A DNA stretch of 10,359 nucleotides from Planctomycetota bacterium (GCA_022565195.1 JADFJZ010000014.1:1-10359); one strand, 5' to 3'. Shown: positions 1 through 7,222, numbered from the stretch's first letter. A program made the numbers and translations. Notes: generated by a model from the sequence alone, not told the origin.

Positions 1-27
1 GCCGGCGACCGCAAGTGATTTGCTCAT
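1..27 (-). CDS. Probable N-terminus of a leftward gene, cut by the window edge
   Basis: Reading leftward, an ATG at 27 opens a frame that stays open for all nine codons to the edge (MSKSLAVAG). It is preceded by a purine-rich GGGGGA stretch about 8 bases upstream, a plausible ribosome binding site. A second ATG at 32 is out of frame and stops after two codons. The residues could be the start of a signal peptide or of a Rossmann-type fold, but nine residues cannot tell which. Nothing can be said about function. The call rests only on the start codon, the G-rich site and the open frame. Confidence 0.35.
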
Positions 28-163
28 AACATAATCCCCCGTTTCGAGTCCTTCACTGCCGACGAGACCCACTGCACGAGCATCTTTACTCGCACCGTCC
101 CCAATTTGCAAGCAGCACGGCCGCATTGGTACTAGGTTCTGTGTGAAAACCCGGTGTTCGTAG

Positions 164-177
164 CCCGCCGCGGCGGG
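164..177. repeat. 14-bp perfect palindrome
   Basis: CCCGCCGCGGCGGG reads the same on both strands. It lies about 27 bases to the left of the 204-225 hairpin and could be part of the same intergenic element. There is no adjacent T-run, so it does not look like a classic intrinsic terminator. Confidence 0.5.
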
Positions 178-203
178 ACCTCTGTGTTCTGCCGGCGGCG
201 GAT

Positions 204-225
204 CGGTCGGCAGAGACGCCGACCG
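204..225. repeat. Intergenic hairpin repeat, copy 1
   Basis: Perfect 8-bp arms CGGTCGGC and GCCGACCG enclose a 6-base loop (AGAGAC). A related hairpin with arms CGGCCGGC and GCCGACCG and loop AGGAAC occurs at 5454-5475; the two 22-base units match at 19 positions. Both are preceded by an ACCTC(T/C)GTGT string (copy 1 near 178-187, copy 2 near 5437-5446). A loose dispersed repeat family is therefore likely. Its function is unknown; it could be a REP-like element or a structured 3' region of transcripts. Confidence 0.6.
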
Positions 226-281
226 CTACGGAGATGAACATCGCCGGGCGCTGGCGCACCGCGCAGTGCCCCTTTATATAG

Positions 282-299
282 CCGGCCGCATGCGGCCGG
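282..299 (-). terminator. 18-bp palindrome after the zinc-ribbon gene, possible terminator
   Basis: CCGGCCGCATGCGGCCGG is a perfect 18-bp palindrome that starts only 6 bases beyond the stop codon of the leftward zinc-ribbon gene. As RNA it would fold into a strong GC stem with a tight loop. In the leftward direction it is followed by CTATATAAAGG, not by a run of T, so it is not a canonical intrinsic terminator. It may act as a terminator or as a 3' end stabiliser. The palindrome is certain; the role is a guess from position. Confidence 0.35.
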
Positions 300-305
300 A
301 AGTGT

Positions 306-785
306 TCAGCACTCGGCCTTCGCCGTGAGCGCATCAATCGCTGATCCACATTCCGGACACCGATCCTTCGATCCTCGCAGATCGTAGCCACAGTTCACGC
401 ACAGCCCGAGCTTCTTGCGCTCGCGACGGCGGTAAGATTGCACAAGAGGTGGCAACAGGATAATCGAGAACAGCGACGTAGGGATCCAGAATGGAATTGC
501 TACACGCCAATACCCAAATCTTGAATTCTTATTGTAAGAATAGGAAGGGGTCCACGATGTGTGGAATCCTGTGAAGCCAGATGAATGCAACCCTATCCAT
601 GAAGGATCTGGCTCTTCGTAGATCAACATACTCTGCGAAACTCGAAGAAGACCGTTGGCCACTCTTACCGAGTGTGTCTGTCGTCTTGACGACACATATT
701 CGACGTTGAAGTAGCTCGCCGCCCACAGCCCCACGCTGAGCAGCAGGCCGATGAGGGAAAGAATTGTCAGGGTCTTACGAATCAT
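306..785 (-). CDS. Two-helix membrane protein with C-terminal zinc ribbon
   Basis: This 159-residue protein has an N-terminal hydrophobic helix (about residues 4-25), a polar, aromatic-rich middle of about 70 residues, and a second hydrophobic helix (about 93-115). A basic RRRERKK stretch then leads to a C-terminal zinc ribbon with Cys129, Cys132, Cys143 and Cys146 in the form CVNCGYDLRG...CPECG. I associate this layout with an abundant class of uncharacterised small membrane proteins of Planctomycetota/Phycisphaerae. By the positive-inside rule the ribbon is probably cytoplasmic and the middle part extracytoplasmic. The start at 785 is preferred because its ATG overlaps the end of the upstream zinc-ribbon gene by 11 bases; an ATG seven codons earlier (806) lies deeper inside that gene. 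Function is unknown; the ribbon could hold a protein or nucleic-acid partner at the membrane. Confidence 0.7.
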   Translation of the reverse strand: MIRKTLTILSLIGLLLSVGLWAASYFNVEYVSSRRQTHSVRVANGLLRVSQSMLIYEEPDPSWIGLHSSGFTGFHTSWTPSYSYNKNSRFGYWRVAIPFWIPTSLFSIILLPPLVQSYRRRERKKLGLCVNCGYDLRGSKDRCPECGSAIDALTAKAEC

Positions 786-948
786 GGCTCTCAAATGGTG
801 TTCCACATTCAGGACAACGGGGCTCGGTCAGGCCCCTGAGATTATATCCGCACTGTACACAAAGCCCTGGCAGACGAGATCGCATGATTCGTTTGAGCAA
901 TGTGCCGAACGTGATCGCAAAGGGCACCAGAGCAACAACACTCATCAT
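775..948 (-). CDS. 57-residue one-helix protein with zinc ribbon
   Basis: A short protein with one hydrophobic segment (about residues 3-18), a basic stretch (LKRIMRSR) and a complete zinc ribbon with Cys30, Cys33, Cys45 and Cys48 (CVQCGYNLRG...CPECG). It resembles the last third of its downstream neighbour, as if the first helix and the middle domain had been lost. It could therefore be a truncated paralogue or a deliberately minimal version. The ATG at 948 is chosen because it forms an ATGA overlap with the stop of the upstream half-ribbon frame; an ATG at 969 is also possible. Its 3' end overlaps the next gene, so the two are probably co-transcribed and translationally coupled. No function is known. 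Confidence 0.55.
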   Translation of the reverse strand: MMSVVALVPFAITFGTLLKRIMRSRLPGLCVQCGYNLRGLTEPRCPECGTPFESHDS

Positions 949-1145
949 GCCAAGAAAGGCTTTCCACATTCAGGACACCGATCCTTCGATCCCCGCGGGT
1001 TCTCGACTTCGTCGATATCGACTTCGCCGATCAGCGGATGCGATACAGGCCTCGGCGCGAGCAGTGCAGCACATCCATGAGATCGTTGGCGCGGCGGGGA
1101 TTCGTGAGGCCCATTCGTTTCAGCGGCATTTCCGGGACGTTCAGG
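945..1145 (-). pseudogene. Half zinc-ribbon remnant upstream of the ribbon genes
   Basis: The leftward frame ending at 945 closes with RGSKDRCPECGKPFLA and a stop. This matches the second knuckle of the ribbon in the 159-residue protein (RGSKDRCPECG), but no first CxxC knuckle precedes it. The DNA at 963-998 matches 345-380 at 33 of 36 positions, so the two are copies of one sequence. The frame is open back to a stop at 1146-1148 and has no ATG. Its upstream residues do not look like a membrane protein. It is best read as the tail of a decayed third paralogue, perhaps joined to foreign sequence, although a functional frame with an unusual start cannot be ruled out. Confidence 0.4.
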
Positions 1146-1424
1146 TCATCACGCAGCACGGCTTTACCAACATGGCCAAGTTGGAATCGGTCGGATAGAT
1201 CATGCTCGGGCTCGAGCCGGAATGGCCATTCTTTGAGTTCTAGAGCAATACTTGAGCCTTCATGGTCTCCATACTGCATGGCCCCGGCCCACTGCCTGAG
1301 GCATTCACGGAAGAGCGAGCACGCTGACGCTGGTGCAGCAGCCATGTCGGCGGCACGCTCAGCAGAGAAGTTGCACTAAATGCGCACGATCTTGCGCGGA
1401 GACGACACGCCCACTCGTCGTCAT
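1000..1424. other. Gene-poor region, possible decayed coding sequence
   Basis: No gene is recognised. The longest leftward open frame (1031-1345, 104 codons) ends in a region rich in ordinary residues (about 1033-1170), which could be a remnant of a real protein broken by a frameshift just before the half-ribbon frame. I cannot assign it to a family. Plus-strand frames here are Arg- and Ser-rich and look like artefacts. Together with the half ribbon, the stretch looks like gene debris between the DUF418 gene and the small ribbon genes. Confidence 0.35.
1401..1422 (-). terminator. Hairpin just after the DUF418 gene
   Basis: GACGAC (1401-1406) and GTCGTC (1417-1422) are exact inverted arms around a 10-base loop, two bases beyond the stop codon of the leftward DUF418 gene. 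The position fits a transcript end. The following leftward bases have no T-run, so a classic intrinsic terminator is not supported and the call is weak. Confidence 0.25.
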
Positions 1425-2771
1425 TCAGACCGCGGGAGGCTGCGGCCTTCGCATCGGCTGGCGCTGCGCGTATGTCAGCGAGCGCCAGACCCACTCCAAC
1501 GGACCGAACCGGTATCGGCGCAGCCACCATACGCTGAAAGGGATCTGAAGGCCATAGATTGTGAGGGTCAACAGCAGCCCATATACGGACGAGCAGCGCC
1601 CATACAGCCCAAGTCCATAACTATAGAAGATCGCAGTGCAGATTACGGATTGCAGCAAGTAATTAGTCAAGGCCATGCGACCGACCGCGGCGATCGGCGC
1701 CAACCGCCGTCGCCAGCTAGCGATCTGCACTAACAGCGTCAGCCCGCAGACGTACGCCAGGCACATCGCAGGCGCGCCGACCATGATCCCACCCGCGGCC
1801 AGCAAGGACATGAAGCTTGGCAAAGCGGGTTGGGCCTTCGTCATCGCGAACGTGTACGTAGCGTTGCCGAGCACACCCCACACTAAGCCCCAGGCAGCCA
1901 CTTTCTTGATCAAAGGCAGGTGGCCGGTGATATCGCGATGAATTGACCTGCGCCCGACATACATCCCGATCAGAAACATCGCCAGTACGTTAGGGACCAG
2001 GATGAACAGCAAGAAGCCGTAGAAACTAAAGAGTTCGGCGCGCCGCAGGCGCATGATCTCGAGGAAAGAGCCTGATGTGTACACTTCCAGAGCCTCGTCA
2101 CCTCGCTCTTTGAACTCCACCATGACCTGAGCGAACTGGGCGTCTATTTCCGACCTGACTTCGGGCACTGTGCGACCGAGCTCGACCAGCACCGTCAAGA
2201 CAGTGTTGAACAGCAGCGGCAGCAACAAGAAGACCACGGCCCAGATGAGCAGCGTTTTCGGCGAGCGATTTCTGAACAGAAAAAGCACAAACCCTAACAC
2301 GGCATAGAAAGTCAAGATGTCCCCATTCCAGATCAAATGGGCATGGGCCTGCCCCAGCAGCAGTAGCACGACCAGCCGACGGACGTACACGCCGCCGAAG
2401 CGACCGCCCCTTTCCCGGGCCCGTTCCATCTGGATGCAGAAGCCCAGGCCAAACAGAAACGAGAACATCGAGTAGAATTTACTCTCGGCGAAGAACCGGA
2501 TGAACAGACGCACTGCAGAATCCAGCGTTCCGGGCCATAGTTGGATGTCGGCGAGGAAGTAGAACAGCGGCGAATTGAAAACCGCCATGTTGACCAGCAG
2601 AATGCCGAGGATCGCGAAGCCCCGGAGAACATCCAAAGCCGCGACACGCTCCTGACTCGTTGTCGGCTGTGGGAGGAGCGCGGGCGGGGGCGCGCCGGAG
2701 ACTTCGCTTTCGCTGCCCTCTTGGACATGGCTGGCAGATTTGAGAAGGTCTTCGTGCTCGGCCAACGTCAT
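1425..2771 (-). CDS. DUF418 / YeiB-like integral membrane protein
   Basis: A 448-residue polytopic membrane protein of the DUF418 (YeiB-like) family. After a polar N-terminus of about 40 residues comes the family signature RVAALDVLRGFAILGILLVN (residues 42-61), then many hydrophobic helices. The C-terminal DUF418 domain (about 265-430) has the typical GRMALTNYLLQS segment and ends with FGPLEWVWRSLTY. Length and both signatures are normal, so the gene appears intact. The ATG at 2771 is preceded by AGGA at a good distance. The YeiB family is described as related to acyltransferase-like membrane proteins and is thought to handle small-molecule transport or modification, but no reaction is established for this branch. 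It stands alone, divergent from the symporter genes. Family assignment is strong; function is unknown. Confidence 0.9.
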   Translation of the reverse strand: MTLAEHEDLLKSASHVQEGSESEVSGAPPPALLPQPTTSQERVAALDVLRGFAILGILLVNMAVFNSPLFYFLADIQLWPGTLDSAVRLFIRFFAESKFYSMFSFLFGLGFCIQMERARERGGRFGGVYVRRLVVLLLLGQAHAHLIWNGDILTFYAVLGFVLFLFRNRSPKTLLIWAVVFLLLPLLFNTVLTVLVELGRTVPEVRSEIDAQFAQVMVEFKERGDEALEVYTSGSFLEIMRLRRAELFSFYGFLLFILVPNVLAMFLIGMYVGRRSIHRDITGHLPLIKKVAAWGLVWGVLGNATYTFAMTKAQPALPSFMSLLAAGGIMVGAPAMCLAYVCGLTLLVQIASWRRRLAPIAAVGRMALTNYLLQSVICTAIFYSYGLGLYGRCSSVYGLLLTLTIYGLQIPFSVWWLRRYRFGPLEWVWRSLTYAQRQPMRRPQPPAV

Positions 2772-3181
2772 CTGTGTCCTTTTCGAGCCGGCAGCGTGAA
2801 TCGATTCTCGAAGCTGCCGATCTGCGTAATTCTAGAACATTCGGACCTCGTGTCCCACAGTGGTCAAGATAAGTGATTCCAATCGCCATGGCCAGGTTCT
2901 GCGCGCGCATCCGAGAGCGTTGAACGAACGTCCCATCGCAGCGCTCAGCGGCCGAGAGCCATTGTTCCTTATCGCCCGATGAGGTGTATCGCCCCAGGAG
3001 GCAATTCGATAACGAGCACTCCGGCACAGTCAAGCAGGGTACACTCGCCAGCATCCAGCGGCATATGCGCACTCGGACCGATTGTAAGACAACCGGTGGG
3101 ATTATGATTTCGGCTTGACATTGCAGCGGTTTGGGGTTTCCCTATCGTAGGCCAACTGAATCAGTGACCCTGCGAGTTCTT
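2772..3181. promoter_or_regulatory. Divergent intergenic region between DUF418 and symporter genes
   Basis: About 400 bases lie between two divergent genes and should contain the promoters of both. A perfect TTGACA is present at 3115-3120 on the plus strand, but no good -10 box follows at 16-18 bases, so I do not call a promoter. A long leftward open frame (2479-3072) crosses the region but mostly shadows the DUF418 gene and has no recognisable features. No operator or riboswitch is evident by eye. Confidence 0.4.
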
Positions 3182-3454
3182 GTGTCGAAACACCTTGACG
3201 ATTCCAACGACCGCCGCCGCCGATACTGGCGCGCCAACATCCGACTCATCTCTATCTTGCTGACCATCTGGGCTGTGGTGTCCTATGGCTGCTCCATTCT
3301 ATTTGTTGAACGATTGAATCACTTTCGAGTGGGTGCGCTGCCATTGGGGTTCTGGTTTGCGCAGCAGGGGTCCATCTATGTCTTCGTGGCACTCGTTTTC
3401 GTTTACGCCTGGGTCATGGATCGTCTCGACCGCAAGTACGGGGTGGCTGAATGA
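3182..3454 (+). CDS. DUF4212 small subunit of sodium:solute symporter
   Basis: A 90-residue membrane protein with the family signature RYWRANIRLISILLTIW near the N-terminus and two hydrophobic helices (about residues 19-40 and 53-77), separated by a loop with FRVGALPLGFWFAQQGS. It ends in DRLDRKYG. These are marks of DUF4212, the probable small subunit that accompanies VC_2705-type sodium:solute symporters. The GTG at 3182 is preferred because it gives the usual length of about 90 residues and a start close to the family's; in-frame GTG at 3164 and TTG at 3131 are alternatives. No start has a strong ribosome binding site. The stop overlaps the start of the large subunit (ATGA), which points to translational coupling. 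The subunit probably assembles with the large one; its precise role is not known. Confidence 0.88.
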   Translation: MSKHLDDSNDRRRRYWRANIRLISILLTIWAVVSYGCSILFVERLNHFRVGALPLGFWFAQQGSIYVFVALVFVYAWVMDRLDRKYGVAE

Positions 3455-5283
3455 TCTGCGATGTGCTCGCCGAGATAGCATCGACCGACGAGACTGCGAC
3501 GGACCACACGCGCGTGTTCACGTTCATCTTCATCACCATAACTTTCCTGACCTATCTGTACATTGGTTGGCGTTCGCGCGTGCGCGAGAGCGGCGGCTTC
3601 TATGTTGCAGGGCGAGGCGTTCCGGCAATCGCCAACGGTGCCGCAACGGCAGCGGACTGGATGTCTGCAGCCAGCTTCATTTCCATGGCTGGACTGATTA
3701 GCTTCATGGGTTATGACGGCTCCATCTATCTCTTGGGCTGGACGGGCGGATACGTGCTGCTGGCGTTGCTGCTCGCCCCATACCTGCGCAAGTTCGGCAA
3801 GTACACCATCCCAGATTTCGTTGGCGAGCGATACTACAGTGGAACTGCCCGCGTAGTCGCCGCAATCGCAGCAATCTTTGTGTCGCTGACCTACGTCGCC
3901 GGTCAGATGCGTGGGGTCGGCATCGTATTCAGCCGTTTTCTGGGAGTGCCCATCTGGGAAGGCGTGGTCATTGGCATGGTCATCGTCGGATTCTTCGCAG
4001 TTCTGGGCGGGATGAAAGGAATCACCTGGACCCAAGTGGCGCAGTACGGTGTGCTCATCTTCGCATTCCTGATTCCCGCCGTAGCATTGTCACGCCTATT
4101 GACCGGCTACTCGATTCCGCAAGTTGGTTTTACGATGAGCGAAATCACCACGAAGCTCAACCAGCTCCAAATCGATCTGGGATTCACCGAGTACACCCAG
4201 CCCTTCGCGAATAAGTCTAAACTTGATGTGCTGTGTATTACTTTCGCACTGATGGCCGGCACTGCCGGATTGCCGCATGTACTCGTCCGTTTTTATACGA
4301 CACCAACCGTAAGGGCAGCGCGATGGTCGGCAGGTTGGGCGTTATTGTTCATCGCAGTGCTGTACACGACAGCGCCGGCGCTGGCCAGCTTTGCTCGCTA
4401 CAACCTCCTCACATCGATTCACGGCCACACTGTTGCAGAAGTCGATCGTTTGGAGTGGGTCCAAAGTTGGAAGAAGACCGGTCTGTTCTTGTACGCGGAC
4501 AAGAATAATGACGGCAAGATTACGATCGCACCGGGAGATGCATTTCTAACGGGCGCAGACGGCAAGCCTGATACACGGCGACCTAATCCGGACTCAGCAA
4601 ACGAAGTCTATACCGATCGAGACATCATCGTGTTAGCGACGCCTGAAGTCGCCAACCTGGCACCATGGGTCATCGCCTTGGTCGCAACCGGCGGGCTCGC
4701 GGCAGCATTGTCGACGGCAGCCGGTTTGCTCCTGGTGATCTCCAGCTCCATCGCCCATGATCTATACATTCATTTCATAGATCCGCACGCTTCAGAATCG
4801 CGCCGGGTCACCGTGGGTCGGTTGGGCATATTGCTCGGCATCGGGGCGGCCGGCTGGTTCGGCATACATCCACCCGGATTCGTTGCCCAGGTTGTGGCGT
4901 TTGCTTTCGGCCTGGCTGCGTCCAGTTTCTTCCCGATCATACTACTGGGCATTTTTGATGCCCGCACCAACCGCAGCGGTGCAATCGCCGGAATGGCGGT
5001 CGGTCTGCTCTTCACGACCGTCTACATCGCCGGCAACCACAGCGACAAGATCTTCGGCACGGTCGAGCCACTGATGGGTCCTTGGTGTTTGGGAATCAGC
5101 GCTGAGGGCATCGGTGCGGTAGGATGCATGCTGAATTTCGTTGTCACATTGGTCGTGTCACGACTAACGGCGCCTCCACCCGAATCGATACGACGGTTTG
5201 TAGAATCGGTGCGAGTACCCGTTGGCGCGTCTGAACCGGAGGCGCAATTCGATGAATCCGATGCTGGAGCGGATAGTCCTTAA
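3451..5283 (+). CDS. Sodium:solute symporter, VC_2705 subfamily
   Basis: A 610-residue member of the SSS (solute:sodium symporter) family that should couple sodium entry to uptake of a small organic solute, in this branch often proposed to be acetate or another carboxylate. The N-terminal part carries AGRGVPAIANGAATAADWMS and SFISMAGLISFMGYDG; the middle has AGTAGLPHVLVRFYTT; and the conserved GGLAAALSTAAGLLLVISSS segment begins at residue 414. Between two helices lies a polar insert with the EF-hand-like loop DKNNDGKI (residues 350-357), which as I recall is common in this subfamily. The C-terminal tail is short and acidic, with no CBS or kinase domain. The gene overlaps the DUF4212 gene by four bases, the standard pairing for this transporter. 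Family call is strong; the substrate is not shown by the sequence. Confidence 0.92.
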   Translation: MICDVLAEIASTDETATDHTRVFTFIFITITFLTYLYIGWRSRVRESGGFYVAGRGVPAIANGAATAADWMSAASFISMAGLISFMGYDGSIYLLGWTGGYVLLALLLAPYLRKFGKYTIPDFVGERYYSGTARVVAAIAAIFVSLTYVAGQMRGVGIVFSRFLGVPIWEGVVIGMVIVGFFAVLGGMKGITWTQVAQYGVLIFAFLIPAVALSRLLTGYSIPQVGFTMSEITTKLNQLQIDLGFTEYTQPFANKSKLDVLCITFALMAGTAGLPHVLVRFYTTPTVRAARWSAGWALLFIAVLYTTAPALASFARYNLLTSIHGHTVAEVDRLEWVQSWKKTGLFLYADKNNDGKITIAPGDAFLTGADGKPDTRRPNPDSANEVYTDRDIIVLATPEVANLAPWVIALVATGGLAAALSTAAGLLLVISSSIAHDLYIHFIDPHASESRRVTVGRLGILLGIGAAGWFGIHPPGFVAQVVAFAFGLAASSFFPIILLGIFDARTNRSGAIAGMAVGLLFTTVYIAGNHSDKIFGTVEPLMGPWCLGISAEGIGAVGCMLNFVVTLVVSRLTAPPPESIRRFVESVRVPVGASEPEAQFDESDAGADSP

Positions 5284-5453
5284 GTTGAGAAGAGGCCGAA
5301 TCACTTCCGGACCTGAGGTAGGCCAGCTCCGATACCGCCGCCGGCAAGCCGGGGATTGATCAACGGAGCGGAGTCCGGTAGTATTCGGGCGCGGCTGCCC
5401 GGAGGATTCCGCCAACGCGGCGATGGTAGCGGCCGCACCTCCGTGTCGGCCGA

Positions 5454-5475
5454 CGGCCGGCAGGAACGCCGACCG
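5454..5475. repeat. Intergenic hairpin repeat, copy 2
   Basis: Arms CGGCCGGC and GCCGACCG flank a 6-base loop AGGAAC. The stem pairs fully if one G-U or mismatch position is allowed. It matches copy 1 (204-225) at 19 of 22 bases, including both arm positions and loop length, and shares an upstream ACCTCCGTGT string. Presence in two separate intergenic gaps suggests a dispersed structured element and not a gene-specific regulator. Confidence 0.55.
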
Positions 5476-5600
5476 GTGCATTCGTGGTCCGATCGAGCTT
5501 GTTCAGTCTGCAAGTTCACATTGAATCGGTTGGTACGTCCGCGGAAGGGAATGTGCCTATTACCGACAGGCACGGTCAAGCAGCACTGGCTGGCAGACAC

Positions 5601-5606
5601 AGGAGG
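5601..5606 (+). promoter_or_regulatory. Strong Shine-Dalgarno site of the TldD gene
   Basis: AGGAGG stands five bases before the ATG at 5612. It fixes the start of the TldD protein so that the twin-arginine signal is included. Confidence 0.8.
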
Positions 5607-5611
5607 ATCCC

Positions 5612-7222
5612 ATGAATACCGAAAAACCAAGGAACGACCTGAGCCGCCGAGACTTTCTGGGCACGACGGCGGCGGGTGCGGCAACGATGTACTTGGGTTG
5701 TTCGACGATACAGGTGCGAGCCGAACAGAAGACCGCGGGGTTGGGCGTCGCCCAGGTCGATCGCAGCCGCTGGCCCGAGCTGGCCGACTTGGCGCTTGAG
5801 GTGTTGAAGCAGTCAAAGGTCGAGTACGGCGACATTCGGCTTATCGATACGCGCAATCAATCGGTTCGTGCTGCGGATCGTCGAATCTCCTCGGTCAGTG
5901 AATCATCCAGCGGCGGTTTCGGCATACGGACGTTGCATAAGGGCGCGTGGGGCTTTGCCGCCAGCGCGATTCTAACGCCGGATGAAGTGCGGCGCACGGC
6001 CGCCCTGGCGGTCGAAGTCGCCCGGGCCAGCAGCAAGCTGGTCAAGGAGCCGGTTGTGCTGGCCGAGGAGCCCCGGCACATAGAGACGGTTCGAACGGAT
6101 CGCTCGATCGACCCATTCTCCGTACCGCTCGATCAAAAGACGGAATTGCTGCTGCAGGTCAGCGAGATCCTGCACAAAGAGAAGCTCGTCAAGCGCAGCA
6201 ACGCTTCACTTTGGGTCCAGCGGGATCTCAAGTTCTTCGCATCGACCGAGGGCTCGCGAATCAACTTCGACTTGCTTGCCGTCGGCGGCGGATTCGGCGC
6301 GACGGCGGTGGGCGACGGCGAGTTTCAGTCGCGCAGCCTGGCGCTGCCGTACTTCCGCAGCGGATACGAGCACATCCTCAGTGGCAATTTCATCAAGGAA
6401 GCGCCGCGGGTGGCTGCCGAGGCGGTCGAGAAGCTCAAGGCCCGCGACGCGGCCGCCGGGACCTACGACATGGTTCTCGACCCGGCCCACCTGTCGCTGA
6501 CCATTCACGAATCCTGCGGGCACCCGACCGAGCTGGACCGGGCGCTCGGTTATGAAGCCAACTACGCCGGCACGAGTTTCCTGACGCCGGAAAAGCTGAA
6601 CAACTTCCAATACGGCTCGAAGCACGTGAATCTGGTGGCGGACAACACGCTGCCAGGCGGGATGGCCAGCACGGGCTACGACGACGACGGGGTCACCTGT
6701 CAGAAGTGGGACATCGTCCGCGAGGGCAAGTTCGTCGGCTATTCGACCAACCGCGAAGTCGCGGGCAAGATCGGCGAGAAGCGCTCGCGCGGGTCGAACC
6801 GCGCGGACGGCTGGGGCAGCATTCCCATCGTGCGGATCGCGAACATCGGACTCCAGCCGGGGAGTGCGAAGCTCGACGAGCTCATCGCGGGCGTCGACAA
6901 CGGCATCTACATCGCAGGCCGAGGCAGCTTCAGCATTGATCAGAAGCGCTACAATTTCCAGTTCGGCGGCGACGCCTTCTGGGAAATAAAGAACGGCAAG
7001 AAGGGCGCCATGCTCAAGAACGTGATCTACACCGGCATTACGCCGGAGTTCTGGAGCAGTTGCGATGGCGTGGCCGACGCCGGCCATTGGAAGCCGTACG
7101 GCTTTATCACCTGCGGAAAAGGCCAACCGGGCCAGTCCGGCTGGATGACGCACGGCGCTGCCCACGCACGCTTCCGAGGTGTCAACGTGATCGAAGGACG
7201 AAGCGCGAGCAAGAAGACCTGA
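5612..7222 (+). CDS. Tat-exported TldD-family metalloprotease
   Basis: A 536-residue protein of the TldD/PmbA (U62) family. TldD is the metal-bearing subunit of the TldD/TldE protease, which in E. coli degrades CcdA and processes microcin B17 leader peptide. Ligands are visible: HESCGH at residues 299-304 (the HExxxH motif, Glu300 catalytic) and Cys501 in TCGKGQPGQ, the third ligand. The N-terminal domain (about 50-120) and the C-terminal signature NFQFGGDAFWEIKNGKKG are also typical. Unlike cytoplasmic E. coli TldD, it begins with a twin-arginine signal: SRRDFLG at residues 11-17, then a hydrophobic stretch to YLGC. Cys30 could be a lipidation site but the lipobox is weak. The start is fixed by AGGAGG five bases upstream. 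A TldE-like gene follows after 71 bases, so the two probably form an operon. The natural substrate is unknown. Confidence 0.92.
   Translation: MNTEKPRNDLSRRDFLGTTAAGAATMYLGCSTIQVRAEQKTAGLGVAQVDRSRWPELADLALEVLKQSKVEYGDIRLIDTRNQSVRAADRRISSVSESSSGGFGIRTLHKGAWGFAASAILTPDEVRRTAALAVEVARASSKLVKEPVVLAEEPRHIETVRTDRSIDPFSVPLDQKTELLLQVSEILHKEKLVKRSNASLWVQRDLKFFASTEGSRINFDLLAVGGGFGATAVGDGEFQSRSLALPYFRSGYEHILSGNFIKEAPRVAAEAVEKLKARDAAAGTYDMVLDPAHLSLTIHESCGHPTELDRALGYEANYAGTSFLTPEKLNNFQYGSKHVNLVADNTLPGGMASTGYDDDGVTCQKWDIVREGKFVGYSTNREVAGKIGEKRSRGSNRADGWGSIPIVRIANIGLQPGSAKLDELIAGVDNGIYIAGRGSFSIDQKRYNFQFGGDAFWEIKNGKKGAMLKNVIYTGITPEFWSSCDGVADAGHWKPYGFITCGKGQPGQSGWMTHGAAHARFRGVNVIEGRSASKKT

Larger units (their letters stand above)
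28..305. other. GC-rich intergenic region with palindromes
   Basis: No convincing gene is seen on either strand. The 101-codon leftward open frame at 86-391 is Arg- and Ala-rich, overlaps the real zinc-ribbon gene and looks like a by-product of GC content. The stretch holds a hairpin at 204-225, a perfect 14-bp palindrome at 164-177 and a perfect 18-bp palindrome at 282-299, described separately. The hairpin and its surroundings recur in a related form at 5440-5475, so at least part of this region is a repeated intergenic element. Confidence 0.5.
5284..5611. other. Intergenic region upstream of tldD-like gene
   Basis: No convincing gene. The leftward frames here are Arg- and Pro-rich and run into the N-terminal part of the TldD gene in antisense, so they look like artefacts. 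The region holds hairpin repeat copy 2 (5454-5475) and should contain the promoter of the TldD/TldE pair, although no clear -35/-10 pair is seen. A strong Shine-Dalgarno site lies at its right end. Confidence 0.5.

Noticed and set aside
3115..3148. TTGACA as a -35 box for the symporter operon
   Set aside because: The hexamer is perfect, but no acceptable -10 hexamer lies 16-18 bases downstream; the nearest TATCGT is 22 bases away.
3403..4035. 210-codon leftward open frame rich in His and Asp
   Set aside because: It is antisense to the symporter gene; the His/Asp richness comes from reading hydrophobic codons in reverse complement.
6206..7165. Long 319-codon leftward open frame
   Set aside because: It lies fully antisense to the well-supported TldD gene, has Arg/Val/Ala-rich composition and no recognisable domain; a GC-driven shadow.
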